Below, one piece after another: positions 26,305 to 35,533 of a stretch of DNA of 64,000 nt (its first letter is position 1; the number at the start of each line of letters is the position of its first letter). Location: contig JACKHB010000004.1 in the NCBI GenBank assembly GCA_020639195.1, positions 434,001-498,000 of the forward strand, read 5' to 3'. The notes beneath the pieces were generated by a model. It had not been told where the DNA came from. It was given only the letters and a program-made list of their open reading frames with translations, and made no database searches. The position numbers and the translations under genes are program-made. This stretch comes from Phycisphaeraceae bacterium. Its GTDB lineage: Bacteria; Planctomycetota; Phycisphaerae; Phycisphaerales; UBA1924.

Positions 26305-27576
26305 ATGGCGTCGATCGTGTTCTACTTCGAGGTCCACCAGCCGCACCGGCTGAAGAAGTACACCGTCTTCGACGAGCACCCGTTCTACTTCGATGACGAC
26401 AAGAACCGCGCCATCTGCGAGAAGGTCGCGGACAAGTGCTATCGCCCGACGACGCGGCTGATCCTGGACCTGGTGCTCCGCCACGAGGGCAACTTCAGGG
26501 TGAGCTATTCCATCACGGGCACCGTGCTCGATCAGATGGAGCGGTACTGCCCGGACGTCATCGAGCTGCTCGGGGCGCTCGCGGCGACGGGCTGCTGCGA
26601 GTTCCTGTCCGAGACGTACTTCCACTCGCTGAGCTTCCTCTATTCGCGCGAGGAGTTCCGCCGGCAGATTGATCTGCACACGAAGCGCATCCAGGGGCTG
26701 TTCGGGCAGACACCGCGGGTCTTCCGCGACACCGAGTTGATCTACAACAACGACGTGGCCGCTGAGGTGGCCTCGATCCGGGACGACTCGGGAGCGCCGC
26801 GGTTCCTGGGAACGCTGTGCGAGGGCGTGGATCGCATCCTGGGCTACCGGTCGCCCAATTTCGTGTACCGACCGCCGGGTGATCTTCGCGGCCCGGATGG
26901 ACGGCCGTTCGGCGTGCTGCTGAAGAACTACAGGCTGAGCGACGACATCGCGTTTCGGTTCAGCAACAAGGGCTGGAGCGAGTGGCCGCTGTCGGCCGAG
27001 AAGTTCGCCACGTGGGTCGACAACATCAACGGCGACGGGTACCTGTGCAATCTCTTCATGGACTACGAGACCTTCGGTGAGCACCAGTGGGCGGACACGG
27101 GGATCTTTCACTTCCTCGAGGCGCTGCCGCCGCAGGTGTTCGACATCAACCCGGGCCAGAACCACTTCATCACGCCCAGCGAGGCGCTGCGGCGCTTCGA
27201 CCCGGTGGGGGTGTACGACGTGCCGTCGATGATCTCGTGGGCCGACACGGAGCGGGATCTGTCGGCCTGGCTGGGCAATGCGATGCAGCACAACGCGATC
27301 GAGGAGTTGTACAGGCTGGAGGGGCCGATCCGCGAGCACGTGGCCGCCGCGGCGGCGACCGGCGATGCCCGACGCGTGGAGGAGGCCAGCCACCTGTACA
27401 ACGACTGGCGCAAGCTGACCACCAGCGACCACTTCTACTACATGTGCACGAAGTACTGGGCCGACGGGGACGTGCACAAGTACTTCAGCCCGTACGACTC
27501 ACCCTACGACGGCTACATCAACTTCATGAACGTGCTGGACAATCTGCGCCGGCGGGTCGAGCACGCGCCCGCGTAG
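26305..27576 (+). CDS. Glycoside hydrolase family 57 alpha-amylase-like enzyme
   Basis: 423 residues, no signal peptide, so cytoplasmic. GH57 members act on alpha-glucans such as glycogen or starch. Conserved regions in order: YFEVHQPHR (residues 7-15), GCCEFLSETYFHSLSF (about 96-111), VFRDTELIYNN with the likely nucleophile Glu144, and LFMDYETFGEHQW with the likely acid Asp253. The C-terminal region (about 300-423) contains a helical bundle ending in FMNVLDNLRRRVEH. It follows the envelope cluster after 73 bases and is convergent with the first dockerin-tailed gene. Exact activity (amylase, branching or 4-alpha-glucanotransferase) cannot be fixed by sequence alone. Confidence 0.93.
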   Translation: MASIVFYFEVHQPHRLKKYTVFDEHPFYFDDDKNRAICEKVADKCYRPTTRLILDLVLRHEGNFRVSYSITGTVLDQMERYCPDVIELLGALAATGCCEFLSETYFHSLSFLYSREEFRRQIDLHTKRIQGLFGQTPRVFRDTELIYNNDVAAEVASIRDDSGAPRFLGTLCEGVDRILGYRSPNFVYRPPGDLRGPDGRPFGVLLKNYRLSDDIAFRFSNKGWSEWPLSAEKFATWVDNINGDGYLCNLFMDYETFGEHQWADTGIFHFLEALPPQVFDINPGQNHFITPSEALRRFDPVGVYDVPSMISWADTERDLSAWLGNAMQHNAIEELYRLEGPIREHVAAAAATGDARRVEEASHLYNDWRKLTTSDHFYYMCTKYWADGDVHKYFSPYDSPYDGYINFMNVLDNLRRRVEHAPA

Positions 27577-27579
27577 CTC

Positions 27580-28362
27580 TCAGCAGCCCGACACGAATCG
27601 ATCCAGGTACACGAAGAAGTCGTCCGCATCCCGATCGCCGTCGCCGTCGAGATCGGCCTCGGGGTCGCCCGAGGCGAACAGGTCCAGGTAGGCGAAGAAG
27701 TCATCGGCGTCGGCATCGCCATCGCCATCGATGTCCGCCTCGCACGCAACGGGCTCACCGTAGATCGTGAAGTTGACCCCGCTCTGTCCGTTGCCCTTCA
27801 GATCGGCCGGGACCTTCTTGTAGTTGTCCTCGTAGCCGCGACCTCCGCCGGGGTTCCAGAGCCAGCCGTTGTTCGGCTCGCCCCTTCCGACCGTGTGCTG
27901 GCTCATGGTGGACCAGGCGATCGCGAGGCGTCCGGCCGGGGGCCTTGTCGTGAACGCGATGTAGTAGTCGCCCGCGGGGAGGACCGAGCCGTCGAAGTCC
28001 GCAACGAATCGGAACCCGGCTCCGAGCGAGCCCTCGAGACGGCCGGTGCCGGGGATGGACTCCATGACCACCGTTCCGCCCGTGGGAGGGAACCCGGCAT
28101 AGATCCGCGCCGTCACCTCGGTGACAAAGAACTGTGAGCCCGTCACGGTGCCCTCGGACTCAAAGCGGAGGATGGACGCGGCGTGGTCAATCCCGAAGTC
28201 CTCGACGGGATACAGGTCCAGTGTGTCGTCGTCGTAGTCGGTGCAGTTGGGTCCGGCGGTGAGCACGCGATCCCAAGGCAGGCGCGCCACGGGCGTCGGC
28301 TGCGCGATCGCGAGCGGACAGAGCGCGGCCAGGGCCGCGACGGCAAGGGACGGGCGGTGCAT
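27580..28362 (-). CDS. Secreted protein with GC-type dockerin tail
   Basis: 260 residues. Signal peptide at 1-20 (ALAALCPLAIA). The middle (about 25-200) is beta-rich without recognised motif, including FVADFDGSVLPAGDYYIAF, resembling small surface domains annotated as unknown. The last 54 residues form the two-EF-hand tail, from CEADIDGDGDADADDFF to a final SGC. This copy has ADADD where most have ADGDD, and RF before the end. It is the first in a run of five minus-strand genes with the same tail. The ligand of the tail has not been seen in this window. Confidence 0.8.
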   Translation of the reverse strand: MHRPSLAVAALAALCPLAIAQPTPVARLPWDRVLTAGPNCTDYDDDTLDLYPVEDFGIDHAASILRFESEGTVTGSQFFVTEVTARIYAGFPPTGGTVVMESIPGTGRLEGSLGAGFRFVADFDGSVLPAGDYYIAFTTRPPAGRLAIAWSTMSQHTVGRGEPNNGWLWNPGGGRGYEDNYKKVPADLKGNGQSGVNFTIYGEPVACEADIDGDGDADADDFFAYLDLFASGDPEADLDGDGDRDADDFFVYLDRFVSGC

Positions 28363-28435
28363 GGACGAACTCCGGCGAGAGATGCGGCGCGGCCTGCGCT
28401 GCTGCGCCTCGGCTGACAGCGGCGCGCGGGGCGCC

Positions 28436-28462
28436 GGTCCCGGGTTTGATGCGCCCGGGACC
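28436..28462 (-). terminator. Hairpin after PQQ-like dockerin gene
   Basis: Perfect 9-bp inverted repeat GGTCCCGGG (28436-28444) and CCCGGGACC (28454-28462), 33 bases past the stop of the downstream minus-strand gene. No T-tract, so a terminator only tentatively. Confidence 0.45.
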
Positions 28463-28494
28463 CACGGGTTCCAGCGTCTTTGGGGCTCTGCGCT

Positions 28495-29889
28495 CTAGCA
28501 GCCCGAAGCGAAGAGATCGAGGTAGGTGAAGAAGTCGTCCGCGTCTCGATCGCCATCGCCATCGAGATCGGCTCTGTCGTCACCGGCCGCGAACAGGTCA
28601 AGGTAGCCGAAGAAATCATCGCCGTCTGCGTCGCCATCTCCGTCGATATCGGCAGCGCACGCCGACTTGTACGCGTACACCGCGGAGCGATCCGTCAGCA
28701 GGAGCGATCCGTCGTGGGCGATTGCCGGCCCACCCTGGTTCTGTCGGTTCAAGTTCAGCGTGAAAAGGTGGTCGAGGTTCTCGTCGAAGACCCACAGGCG
28801 GCCATCGCCTGCCGGATTGCTCGCCCAGCCGTTGCTGACATAGATCGTGCCGCGAGAATCGACGGCCATCTGGGCGCTGCCATCGGGAATGAGCGGGAAT
28901 GGCCCCGAATCCACCACCGCGCCGGTCGCGGGGTCGAGGCGCACCAGTTCGTTTGCCTGCGTGACCGCCAGGAGCGTGTCGTCGGGCGAGATGGCGTACC
29001 CGACGTTGGTCCAGCGAATGGGCACGTTCCAGAGCGGCGCAAACTCCGTTCCAGTGTCTTCCCACGCGTAGAGGAAGTCCACCTCGATATTGTTCTGGAC
29101 GCGCGGGAAGTAGACGTGGCGACCATCGCGAGAGAGATACGGCTGCTTCTGCTCGAGGAACCCCTCCATGACCGGGGAGGAATACAGGCGCGTGCCGGTC
29201 TCGATGTCGGCCTTGGTGATCACCTGCCCACCGGGCGCGGCCTCGTCGAAGAACACAGCCGTGTCCGTGGCACATGGACCGCAATTACCGCTGACCGAAC
29301 AGCTGCGCGCGAGTTCCCAGTCGAGCTCGCCGGTCTCGGCGTCGATCCGGGCCAGCCACTCGAACCAGCCGATGATGGGGTCGCCGTCGGGAGCGAAGAC
29401 CACGCCTTCGTACGCGAATGCGCCGATCTCGTATGTGGAAGTCCAGAGCGTGGCGCCCGTCGCCGCGTCCAAGGCGTACACGGGGGCGCGGGTGCCGTTG
29501 CCGCCGCGGCTGGCGAAGACCCTTCCATCCTTGACCCCAAGAATCCAGGCGATCCACTCCTCGCCGGTATCGCCTCCGAACGGAAGCGTCACGCGCCAGA
29601 GTTCGCCGCCGGTCCCGAGGTCGTACGCGACGATCGCGTCGTTCGCGGCGCCGCCCTGTTGCGGGAATCCGGCCTCACGGACGGTAAAGACGCGATCGCC
29701 CTCGGAGAAAGGAGCCCAGGCGATGATGGAGAAGTCGTCGTTGTTGTCCCATGCGAGATCGGGCGCGGTCGGGCCGATGGCCGGGCTCTGCCCATTGCGC
29801 GCTGCGTTGCCCGACAGGTTTGACCAATCTTGTGCGGACGCCGAAGTTGCGACAGCGGCACAAAGAACAATGAAGTTCGCAACGCACAT
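28495..29889 (-). CDS. Secreted PQQ-like beta-propeller protein with GC-type dockerin tail
   Basis: 464 residues from the ATG at 29889 (GGGAGAGAG ribosome site); the longer frame to 30225 reads the neighbour's tail out of phase. Signal peptide 1-20. Residues about 25-400 contain PQQ-type blades: IVAYDLGTGGELWRV, ALDAATGATLWTS, ARIDAETGELDWEL and RLDPATGAVV. This is a seven- or eight-blade propeller, a common binding scaffold. The tail begins CAADIDGDGDADGDDFF and ends ASGC. Next to it on the same strand is a dockerin-tailed subtilase. Function of the propeller unknown. Confidence 0.82.
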   Translation of the reverse strand: MCVANFIVLCAAVATSASAQDWSNLSGNAARNGQSPAIGPTAPDLAWDNNDDFSIIAWAPFSEGDRVFTVREAGFPQQGGAANDAIVAYDLGTGGELWRVTLPFGGDTGEEWIAWILGVKDGRVFASRGGNGTRAPVYALDAATGATLWTSTYEIGAFAYEGVVFAPDGDPIIGWFEWLARIDAETGELDWELARSCSVSGNCGPCATDTAVFFDEAAPGGQVITKADIETGTRLYSSPVMEGFLEQKQPYLSRDGRHVYFPRVQNNIEVDFLYAWEDTGTEFAPLWNVPIRWTNVGYAISPDDTLLAVTQANELVRLDPATGAVVDSGPFPLIPDGSAQMAVDSRGTIYVSNGWASNPAGDGRLWVFDENLDHLFTLNLNRQNQGGPAIAHDGSLLLTDRSAVYAYKSACAADIDGDGDADGDDFFGYLDLFAAGDDRADLDGDGDRDADDFFTYLDLFASGC

Positions 29890-29949
29890 GGCTCTCTCCC
29901 TCCGGGGCCCGGGGCCCGTGACCAGCGTGCCCGACGAAAATCCGGTACG

Positions 29950-29981
29950 AAAACCGGGCGGGCACTGACGCACCCGCCCGG
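29950..29981 (-). terminator. Rho-independent terminator after subtilase gene
   Basis: On the minus strand CCGGGCGGG (29981-29973), a 10-base loop, CCCGCCCGG (29962-29954), then TTTT. It lies 32 bases after the subtilase stop. Confidence 0.8.
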
Positions 29982-30013
29982 CATCGATTCGCGCTGCCTC
30001 CGCGGCCGGGCGC

Positions 30014-31465
30014 TCAGCACCCCAGCGCGAACAAGTCGAGGTACATGAAGAAGTCGTCGGCGTCACGATCGCCGTCGCCGTCGAGGTCGGCGTTGTCGTC
30101 ACCGGCGGCGAACAGATCGAGGTAGCCGAAGAAGTCGTCGCCGTCCGCATCGCCATCGCCGTCGATGTCGGCGGGGCACTGGGGCAGCGCGGCGGCGACG
30201 GCGTCCCCGGCGTGGACCCGGCCATACCCGAAAAAGTTGTCGAATCCGCCGGCGCCGACGTCGGTGGCCGTGTCCCGCAGAATCTGGCGCACCTCGTCGG
30301 GCGTGAGGTTGGGATTGACGCTGAGGATGAGCCCGGCGACGCCAGCGACGTGCGGGCTGGCGGCGGATGTGCCGCTGAAGCCCGAGTCGTAGCAGGTGTT
30401 GCACCCGTTGCCCGTCGTCAGGATTTCCGGGCTCGGGCCGGCGACGTCGATGTGGGTGCCGTAGTTGCTCCAGCTCGGCTTGGTGTCGTTGCGATCGATC
30501 GCCGAAACGGCGATGACGTTGGAATACCCCGCGGGATAGTGCAGAGAGCTCGTGCCCGCGTTGCCCGCCGCGGCGACGTTCACGACGCCATTGGCCGTCG
30601 CGTAGTTGCACGCGTCCTCGGTGAGCGGCATGAGACAGCCGCAACTGAGGCTCATATTGAGCACCCGTGCGTCGTTATCGACGGCGTAGAACACGGCGCC
30701 GGCGACCGAAGCGTCCGAGCCGCTGTTATGCCACCACTTCGCGGCCATGTGGGTCGTGTTGCCCAGCCCCGCCACGCCGATCCCGTTGTTCAGCACGGCC
30801 GACATGATGCCCGCAACGTCGGCCCCGTGCCCGTACACATCGTTCACGTCCTTGTTGTTCCGCGCAAAGTCCCATCCATAGCGGTCGTCGATGAAGCCGT
30901 TGCCGTCGTCATCGATTCCGTTGTTGTCGATCTCGTCGGTGTTGACCCAGAGGTTCGCCGCGAGATCCTCGTGGTTGATGAGCACGCCGGTGTCGATGCT
31001 GCCCATGATGATGCTGGGATCGCCTTGGGTGATGTCCCACGCGGCCGGGGCGCCGATGCGATCCATGTTCCACTGCTGTGGGTAGCGAGGATCGTTCGGA
31101 GGCCCCGCCGGCGTCGGCTTCCCGTTGACGCTCGCCCACCGGACGCCCTCGACGCGCCGCGCGCGATGCGCCAATTCCAGCTCGTCGGCCTGCCCGGGCA
31201 CCACGGCGATGCGCACGAAACTCAGCGGGTGCGGCAGGTCGGGACGGCCCTTGTAGTGCGGTGCGTGCGGGATTTCCTTCCACTCAAGCACCTCGCCCAG
31301 CACCGCCTCGATGCTCGCGAGCGATTCCGGCGTTGGGGCCTCTTCGAACCGAACAACGACCTCTCCCGCCATGTGCGGTGAGTCGAACGCGATGGGTCCA
31401 TCTCCGGGACTCCCCATCGCCGGAAGCGAACCGGCCATGGCGGACAGGACGACAAGGGCAAGCAT
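30014..31465 (-). CDS. Secreted subtilisin-like serine protease (S8) with GC-type dockerin tail
   Basis: 483 residues. Signal peptide 1-18, an inhibitor-I9-like propeptide (about 33-115, EVVVRFEEAPTPESLASIEA), then the S8 catalytic domain 130-425. Catalytic residues: Asp158 in GSIDTGV, His213 in YGHGADVAG, oxyanion Asn302 in AAAGNAG and Ser367 in GTSAASPHVAG. The His motif is HGADVAG instead of the usual HGTHVAG. NNGIDDDGNGFIDD is a calcium-type insert. The 54-residue tail (CPADIDGDG to ALGC) should place the protease on the cell surface or a scaffold. A strong terminator follows the gene. Confidence 0.92.
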   Translation of the reverse strand: MLALVVLSAMAGSLPAMGSPGDGPIAFDSPHMAGEVVVRFEEAPTPESLASIEAVLGEVLEWKEIPHAPHYKGRPDLPHPLSFVRIAVVPGQADELELAHRARRVEGVRWASVNGKPTPAGPPNDPRYPQQWNMDRIGAPAAWDITQGDPSIIMGSIDTGVLINHEDLAANLWVNTDEIDNNGIDDDGNGFIDDRYGWDFARNNKDVNDVYGHGADVAGIMSAVLNNGIGVAGLGNTTHMAAKWWHNSGSDASVAGAVFYAVDNDARVLNMSLSCGCLMPLTEDACNYATANGVVNVAAAGNAGTSSLHYPAGYSNVIAVSAIDRNDTKPSWSNYGTHIDVAGPSPEILTTGNGCNTCYDSGFSGTSAASPHVAGVAGLILSVNPNLTPDEVRQILRDTATDVGAGGFDNFFGYGRVHAGDAVAAALPQCPADIDGDGDADGDDFFGYLDLFAAGDDNADLDGDGDRDADDFFMYLDLFALGC

Positions 31466-31604
31466 TCGGATCTCCTTCTTGGTGGCGCCCCGCGTTGAAA
31501 TGGAGCGACGGATCGCCCCGCACGGCCCCCACGACGATCAAGTGTACAAGATGGCGAAAGCGGTTCCAACCCGGATTGTATTGCGGTGAATGCCCGGCCG
31601 AGTC

Positions 31605-34600
31605 CTAACAGCCCGCGACGAAGAGGTCGAGGTATGTGAAGAAATCGTCGGCGTCGCGATCGCCATCGCCGTCGAGGTCCGCACCAGGGTCACCCGCCGC
31701 GAAAAGGTCCAAGAACCTGAAGAAATCATCGCCGTCGGCGTCGCCATCGCCATCGAGATCCGCCGGACATCCCGGCGGCGTGAATCCCGATGCCCACGCG
31801 ACGGACCTTTCCAGGATCGTGCGTGTGACATCGGTGGCGCCAAGCCAACTGGCGTCCTCGAGGAACAGGAAGACGCGCCGGGCCGGGGCTGAGTGCCCCC
31901 CGAGAAGGGCGGCGCCCGCTTCCGCGACGAGGATCGAGGCGTCCGCCGGCACGCCGGCTCGTGTCGCCAGAACCTGGGCGCCGGGCGCGAAGTTTCCTCT
32001 TCCGACACTCATGGTCGCGCCGCCGCCGAACACGGCCAGTTCGCCAAGAGCAAAGCCCTCGGTGATTGGATGGGTGTTATTCACAATCGTGATCTGCTGT
32101 GTCATCGGGATCGTCATGCCGTCATCGGCCAACGGCTCCCGGTCCGTCCGAAGCAACGCCTGCTCCCACAGCACGATCGGGATCTCCTCATCGCGAAAGT
32201 CCCCGGCGATATTGGACGACGCCACGGTCGACGACACTACCACGACGTCGAAGGCTCCCGCCAGTTCGGCAGCGCTCGGTCGGTTGGACCGGTCATCGTC
32301 GAAGCTTGTCACCTGGAATCCAGCCGAATCGAGGAACGTTGCGATCGCCTGGTCCGACGCCGACGGCGGGATGCTCCCGCCGATCATCGCAACCGAGGGA
32401 AACTGCCCAACCTTGACATACCCGTTCTTCTGAACCACGCGCGTTCCCACGGTTCCCCGCACTGCCAGCCGAACGTCGTACACCCCATCCACGCCGTACA
32501 CATGGATTGGGTCGCGTTCCTGGCTGGACGATCCATCTCCAAACGTCCACGTCCACTCGTACGCACCCGGGACATCTGATCGATCGCTGAAGCTCACCAC
32601 CAGCGGCCGGTCCCCAAAACGGACATCCGCGCCAAAGTCCGCAGTCCCCACGTACCGGATCCGCAGGATGTTCGCCCCCCGATCAATCGGGGACTGGTAG
32701 TCCTGGTCCTTGTACAGGTCGCTGAAGTAGAGTCCGTCAGGGCCCGCGGCAATCGCCGCAGCAGTTGCCTTTCCCGCGCCCGCGTAGTACGCCAGATCGC
32801 GTGGCCCGTCGACAAGGGCGCCGCCGCCATCGAGCACCCACTCTGTGATCCGCTTGCCCAGGCTCTGAAACCCTGTGGCCCAGGTCGGCCCGGACTCAGC
32901 GATGTACGCGTGGTCGTAGCGACTCGCTGGGAAGCCGCTCCCGCCCGACGTGCCCGCTTGCACAAACGCGATGTTGACAGGCGCATGTGCCGGGCTCCAG
33001 TTGTAGATCGCGAAGTTCATCATCGAAGCATCCGAGCCATCCCAAAGGTAGTTTCGCCCCGCCACGGTCTGCGAGAATCGATCGACGCTCGGACCGTTCT
33101 CGACGGTGTAGTGCATCGAGTCCGACTCTCTCCACGCGCCCCCGAAGGGATTCCGCACTCCGAGCGCAAACACATAGTCGCGCGACGTGATCGGAGCGCC
33201 GTTGTAGAACGGGTTGTCAACCGGGGCCGACCCGTCCGAGTCGAGCCTCAGGATCTTGCCGCGAAACGACCCGAGATTCTGCGCGGTGCTCGCATCGAAT
33301 CCGTCACCCATGTGCACGTAGAGCTTGGCGTCGGGCCCAAAGGACAGGTTCGAGATCTGGTGCGATTGCCCCTGGGTCTCGCCCACCATGTCCAGGATCG
33401 TCGTTCGCGTCGCCGCGGTCCGCCCGCCATCCACGCTCGTGAATCGATCCACTTTGGGATAATGGGGGGCGTTGTCGTTGTTTGGATCAGTGCTGTAGAG
33501 CATCGACGCGAAGACATCGCCGCTGGCCGGGTCCACCACGATGCCCGTCAGCCCCTGCTCGCCGGAGCCGGGGAAGTTTCCCGTTGGATTGAAGTTCAGC
33601 AGGCCTGACGCGAAGTCGCCGACGGCGCCGTCGCGCATCACGACCTTGATGTTCCCGTACAACTCCGTCACGTAGTACAGTGGCGCATCGGGCTCCGGTC
33701 CCGGACTTGGGACAAAGGCGATGTTCACCGGTAGCTGGAAGCCCGTCGCGACCACCTCGACGACGAATCCCGGCTGAGCCACGGTCCACGGAACCGGCGC
33801 GCCGCGCGCCAGAACCGAAAAGTCCGGCTCAGTGTCGCCTGGGTGACCAACATACGTACCCCCGTTGGCAGCCACCCAGAACACCGCGCCGGTTCCCGGA
33901 TCGAGCCCGATTGAGGGCAAGTAGATCGTGACATCCTCCCCATCCTCGGTCGTGAACGCAAGATCCGACTCCGGCAGGCTTACCGACAAGGTCCCGGCGC
34001 TCACGACGACGCGCGCGTCCACGTGGTCGGGAAGCCCCGGGGGATTGGTGACCTCGTTGGAGAGTCCATCAAGCCCGGCGAAGCGAAGAAGCAGATCGCC
34101 CGATGCCGACCCAACCTCCAGGAGCGCGGGTGAGCCTCCGCCCGGAAGCACGATCGCCACACCGGTAGCGTCATGCCACATCGGCGCGGGATTGGGCGCG
34201 ACATCCGACAGTTCCAGCGGAAACACCTCCGACAACGGGCCGGTCTCAAAGAAACGAACAGACCAGTCACTCCACTCGGTGAGCGCGTCTCCGCTGTCGT
34301 CTCGGTGCCGCACGCGCAAGAAGTACTGCGTCGCGGCCACCAACTCGCTCCGGCCCGTGTGCGAGCCCTCGAATACACCGTCGCCCAGGTGCGTGTGCAC
34401 GCGCTCGACCCCGCCGATGCACGCCGTCACCCATACGCGCTGCGGCGGTGTCAGCGTCCAGATTTCCCAATCCGTGCACAGGTGCTGATCGCCGACATCG
34501 GGATCCTGGAATGGACCGGTCTCCATGTGCACGTCGGCGGGATTGACAATCTGGCCGTCAACGGCCGGCTCGTTGATCACGGGCGGCAGCGGAGGCTGGT

Positions 34601-34661
34601 TGGCGGCCCCCACGGATGCGGCCGTCACTGCGCACGCGACCGCCCGAAGCAGACTCGACAT
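31605..34661 (-). CDS. Secreted sorbosone-dehydrogenase-like propeller, PKD and ThuA-like domains, GC-type dockerin tail
   Basis: 1,018 residues from ATG 34661 with GGAGG nine bases upstream. Signal peptide 1-20. Order: Fn3-like segment (about 20-150), a beta region (150-290), a GSDH/PQQ-type six-blade propeller (about 294-670; FVVEVVATGFQLPVNIAF, GLTGIVVDPASGDVFASM, GKILRLDSDG, ALGVRNPFG), a PKD domain (about 674-755; WTWTFGDGSSSQERDP, IHVYGVDGVYDVRLAVRG), and a flavodoxin-like ThuA-type domain (757-960). The GC tail starts CPADLDGDG and ends VAGC. The dehydrogenase family oxidises sugars with PQQ; whether this member binds PQQ is not shown. It is the largest gene of the run. Confidence 0.82.
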   Translation of the reverse strand: MSSLLRAVACAVTAASVGAANQPPLPPVINEPAVDGQIVNPADVHMETGPFQDPDVGDQHLCTDWEIWTLTPPQRVWVTACIGGVERVHTHLGDGVFEGSHTGRSELVAATQYFLRVRHRDDSGDALTEWSDWSVRFFETGPLSEVFPLELSDVAPNPAPMWHDATGVAIVLPGGGSPALLEVGSASGDLLLRFAGLDGLSNEVTNPPGLPDHVDARVVVSAGTLSVSLPESDLAFTTEDGEDVTIYLPSIGLDPGTGAVFWVAANGGTYVGHPGDTEPDFSVLARGAPVPWTVAQPGFVVEVVATGFQLPVNIAFVPSPGPEPDAPLYYVTELYGNIKVVMRDGAVGDFASGLLNFNPTGNFPGSGEQGLTGIVVDPASGDVFASMLYSTDPNNDNAPHYPKVDRFTSVDGGRTAATRTTILDMVGETQGQSHQISNLSFGPDAKLYVHMGDGFDASTAQNLGSFRGKILRLDSDGSAPVDNPFYNGAPITSRDYVFALGVRNPFGGAWRESDSMHYTVENGPSVDRFSQTVAGRNYLWDGSDASMMNFAIYNWSPAHAPVNIAFVQAGTSGGSGFPASRYDHAYIAESGPTWATGFQSLGKRITEWVLDGGGALVDGPRDLAYYAGAGKATAAAIAAGPDGLYFSDLYKDQDYQSPIDRGANILRIRYVGTADFGADVRFGDRPLVVSFSDRSDVPGAYEWTWTFGDGSSSQERDPIHVYGVDGVYDVRLAVRGTVGTRVVQKNGYVKVGQFPSVAMIGGSIPPSASDQAIATFLDSAGFQVTSFDDDRSNRPSAAELAGAFDVVVVSSTVASSNIAGDFRDEEIPIVLWEQALLRTDREPLADDGMTIPMTQQITIVNNTHPITEGFALGELAVFGGGATMSVGRGNFAPGAQVLATRAGVPADASILVAEAGAALLGGHSAPARRVFLFLEDASWLGATDVTRTILERSVAWASGFTPPGCPADLDGDGDADGDDFFRFLDLFAAGDPGADLDGDGDRDADDFFTYLDLFVAGC

Positions 34662-34720
34662 GGCCCTGCCTCCTTCCCCGCCGGCGCTCGCGCGCCTCGT
34701 TCGCCGAATCGTTCGAGTTC

Positions 34721-35533
34721 CTAGCAACCCGCCGCGAATGAGTCGAGATACAGGAAGAAGTCGTCGGCATCGCGATCGCCGTCCCCGTCAAGGTCGGCCC
34801 CGGGATCGCCCGCGACGAACAGGTCCAGGTATGCGAAGAAATCGTCGCCGTCGGCATCGCCGTCCCCATCGATGTCGGCCGGACAATCCACCGGCGCCTC
34901 GGCGCTGCCGGTAATGGATCCGTCGATCGACACCGATCCAAGGCCGGGATTGAGGGGGTCGAGCGGCGTTTCGAACGCGAACGTGTTCGACAGCGTGACC
35001 ACGCCACCCGCGACGCCGATTGTGCCGCCAAACTCCGGCACGATCTGCGCTCCCGCATCGAGCAGGTTGAACGTGCCCGAGCACTGCAAGCCCGCGCCTT
35101 GAAGCAGCGCACAGATCGCGCCCGTGGCGTTGTACGAGATCACGCCCTTGGAAAGCACCGGAACGTTCTCGAACAGGAACGCGCCGCCCTCGATCGCCGC
35201 CGGTCCCGTGGTCTCCCCCGGCGTCGCGTACTCGACGCTCATCGAAGTGCCCGTCGCCGTGATCCTCCCCAGGATCCCCGCGTTGATGTCCAAGTCGATC
35301 GATTGCGTCAGCAGCAGCTCAAAGTTGTGCAGTTCGATCAACGACGGAGCGTCCGCGTCATCCAGCGACACCGTGACCACCCCACTCACCGGCGAAGAGT
35401 CGCTGTCAGACCCGAACGGAATGGTCAGCGTGACGGTGACGCTCGACTGCGATTCATCCACCGGAATGTCAAACGGCGGGCCGCCCACCGCAAGGCCCGA
35501 TAATCCAACGACGAGCAAGGCGATGCGCTTCAT
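34721..35533 (-). CDS. Secreted protein with GC-type dockerin tail
   Basis: 270 residues from ATG 35533, preceded by GAAGGAGAGG; the much longer frame to 36805 is unsupported. Signal peptide 1-18. The middle (about 20-210) is beta-rich, with DESQSSVTVTLTIPFGSD and VVTVSLDDADAPSLIEL. This looks like a YceI- or lipocalin-like barrel, but I cannot name the family. The tail runs CPADIDGDG to AAGC. First gene of the five-gene minus-strand run; 59 bases separate it from the sorbosone-like gene. Confidence 0.75.
   Translation of the reverse strand: MKRIALLVVGLSGLAVGGPPFDIPVDESQSSVTVTLTIPFGSDSDSSPVSGVVTVSLDDADAPSLIELHNFELLLTQSIDLDINAGILGRITATGTSMSVEYATPGETTGPAAIEGGAFLFENVPVLSKGVISYNATGAICALLQGAGLQCSGTFNLLDAGAQIVPEFGGTIGVAGGVVTLSNTFAFETPLDPLNPGLGSVSIDGSITGSAEAPVDCPADIDGDGDADGDDFFAYLDLFVAGDPGADLDGDGDRDADDFFLYLDSFAAGC

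Noticed and set aside
30014..30225. N-terminal extension of the PQQ-like dockerin protein to 30225
   Set aside because: That segment reads the subtilase's tail in the wrong frame; the ATG at 29889 has a ribosome site and a signal peptide.
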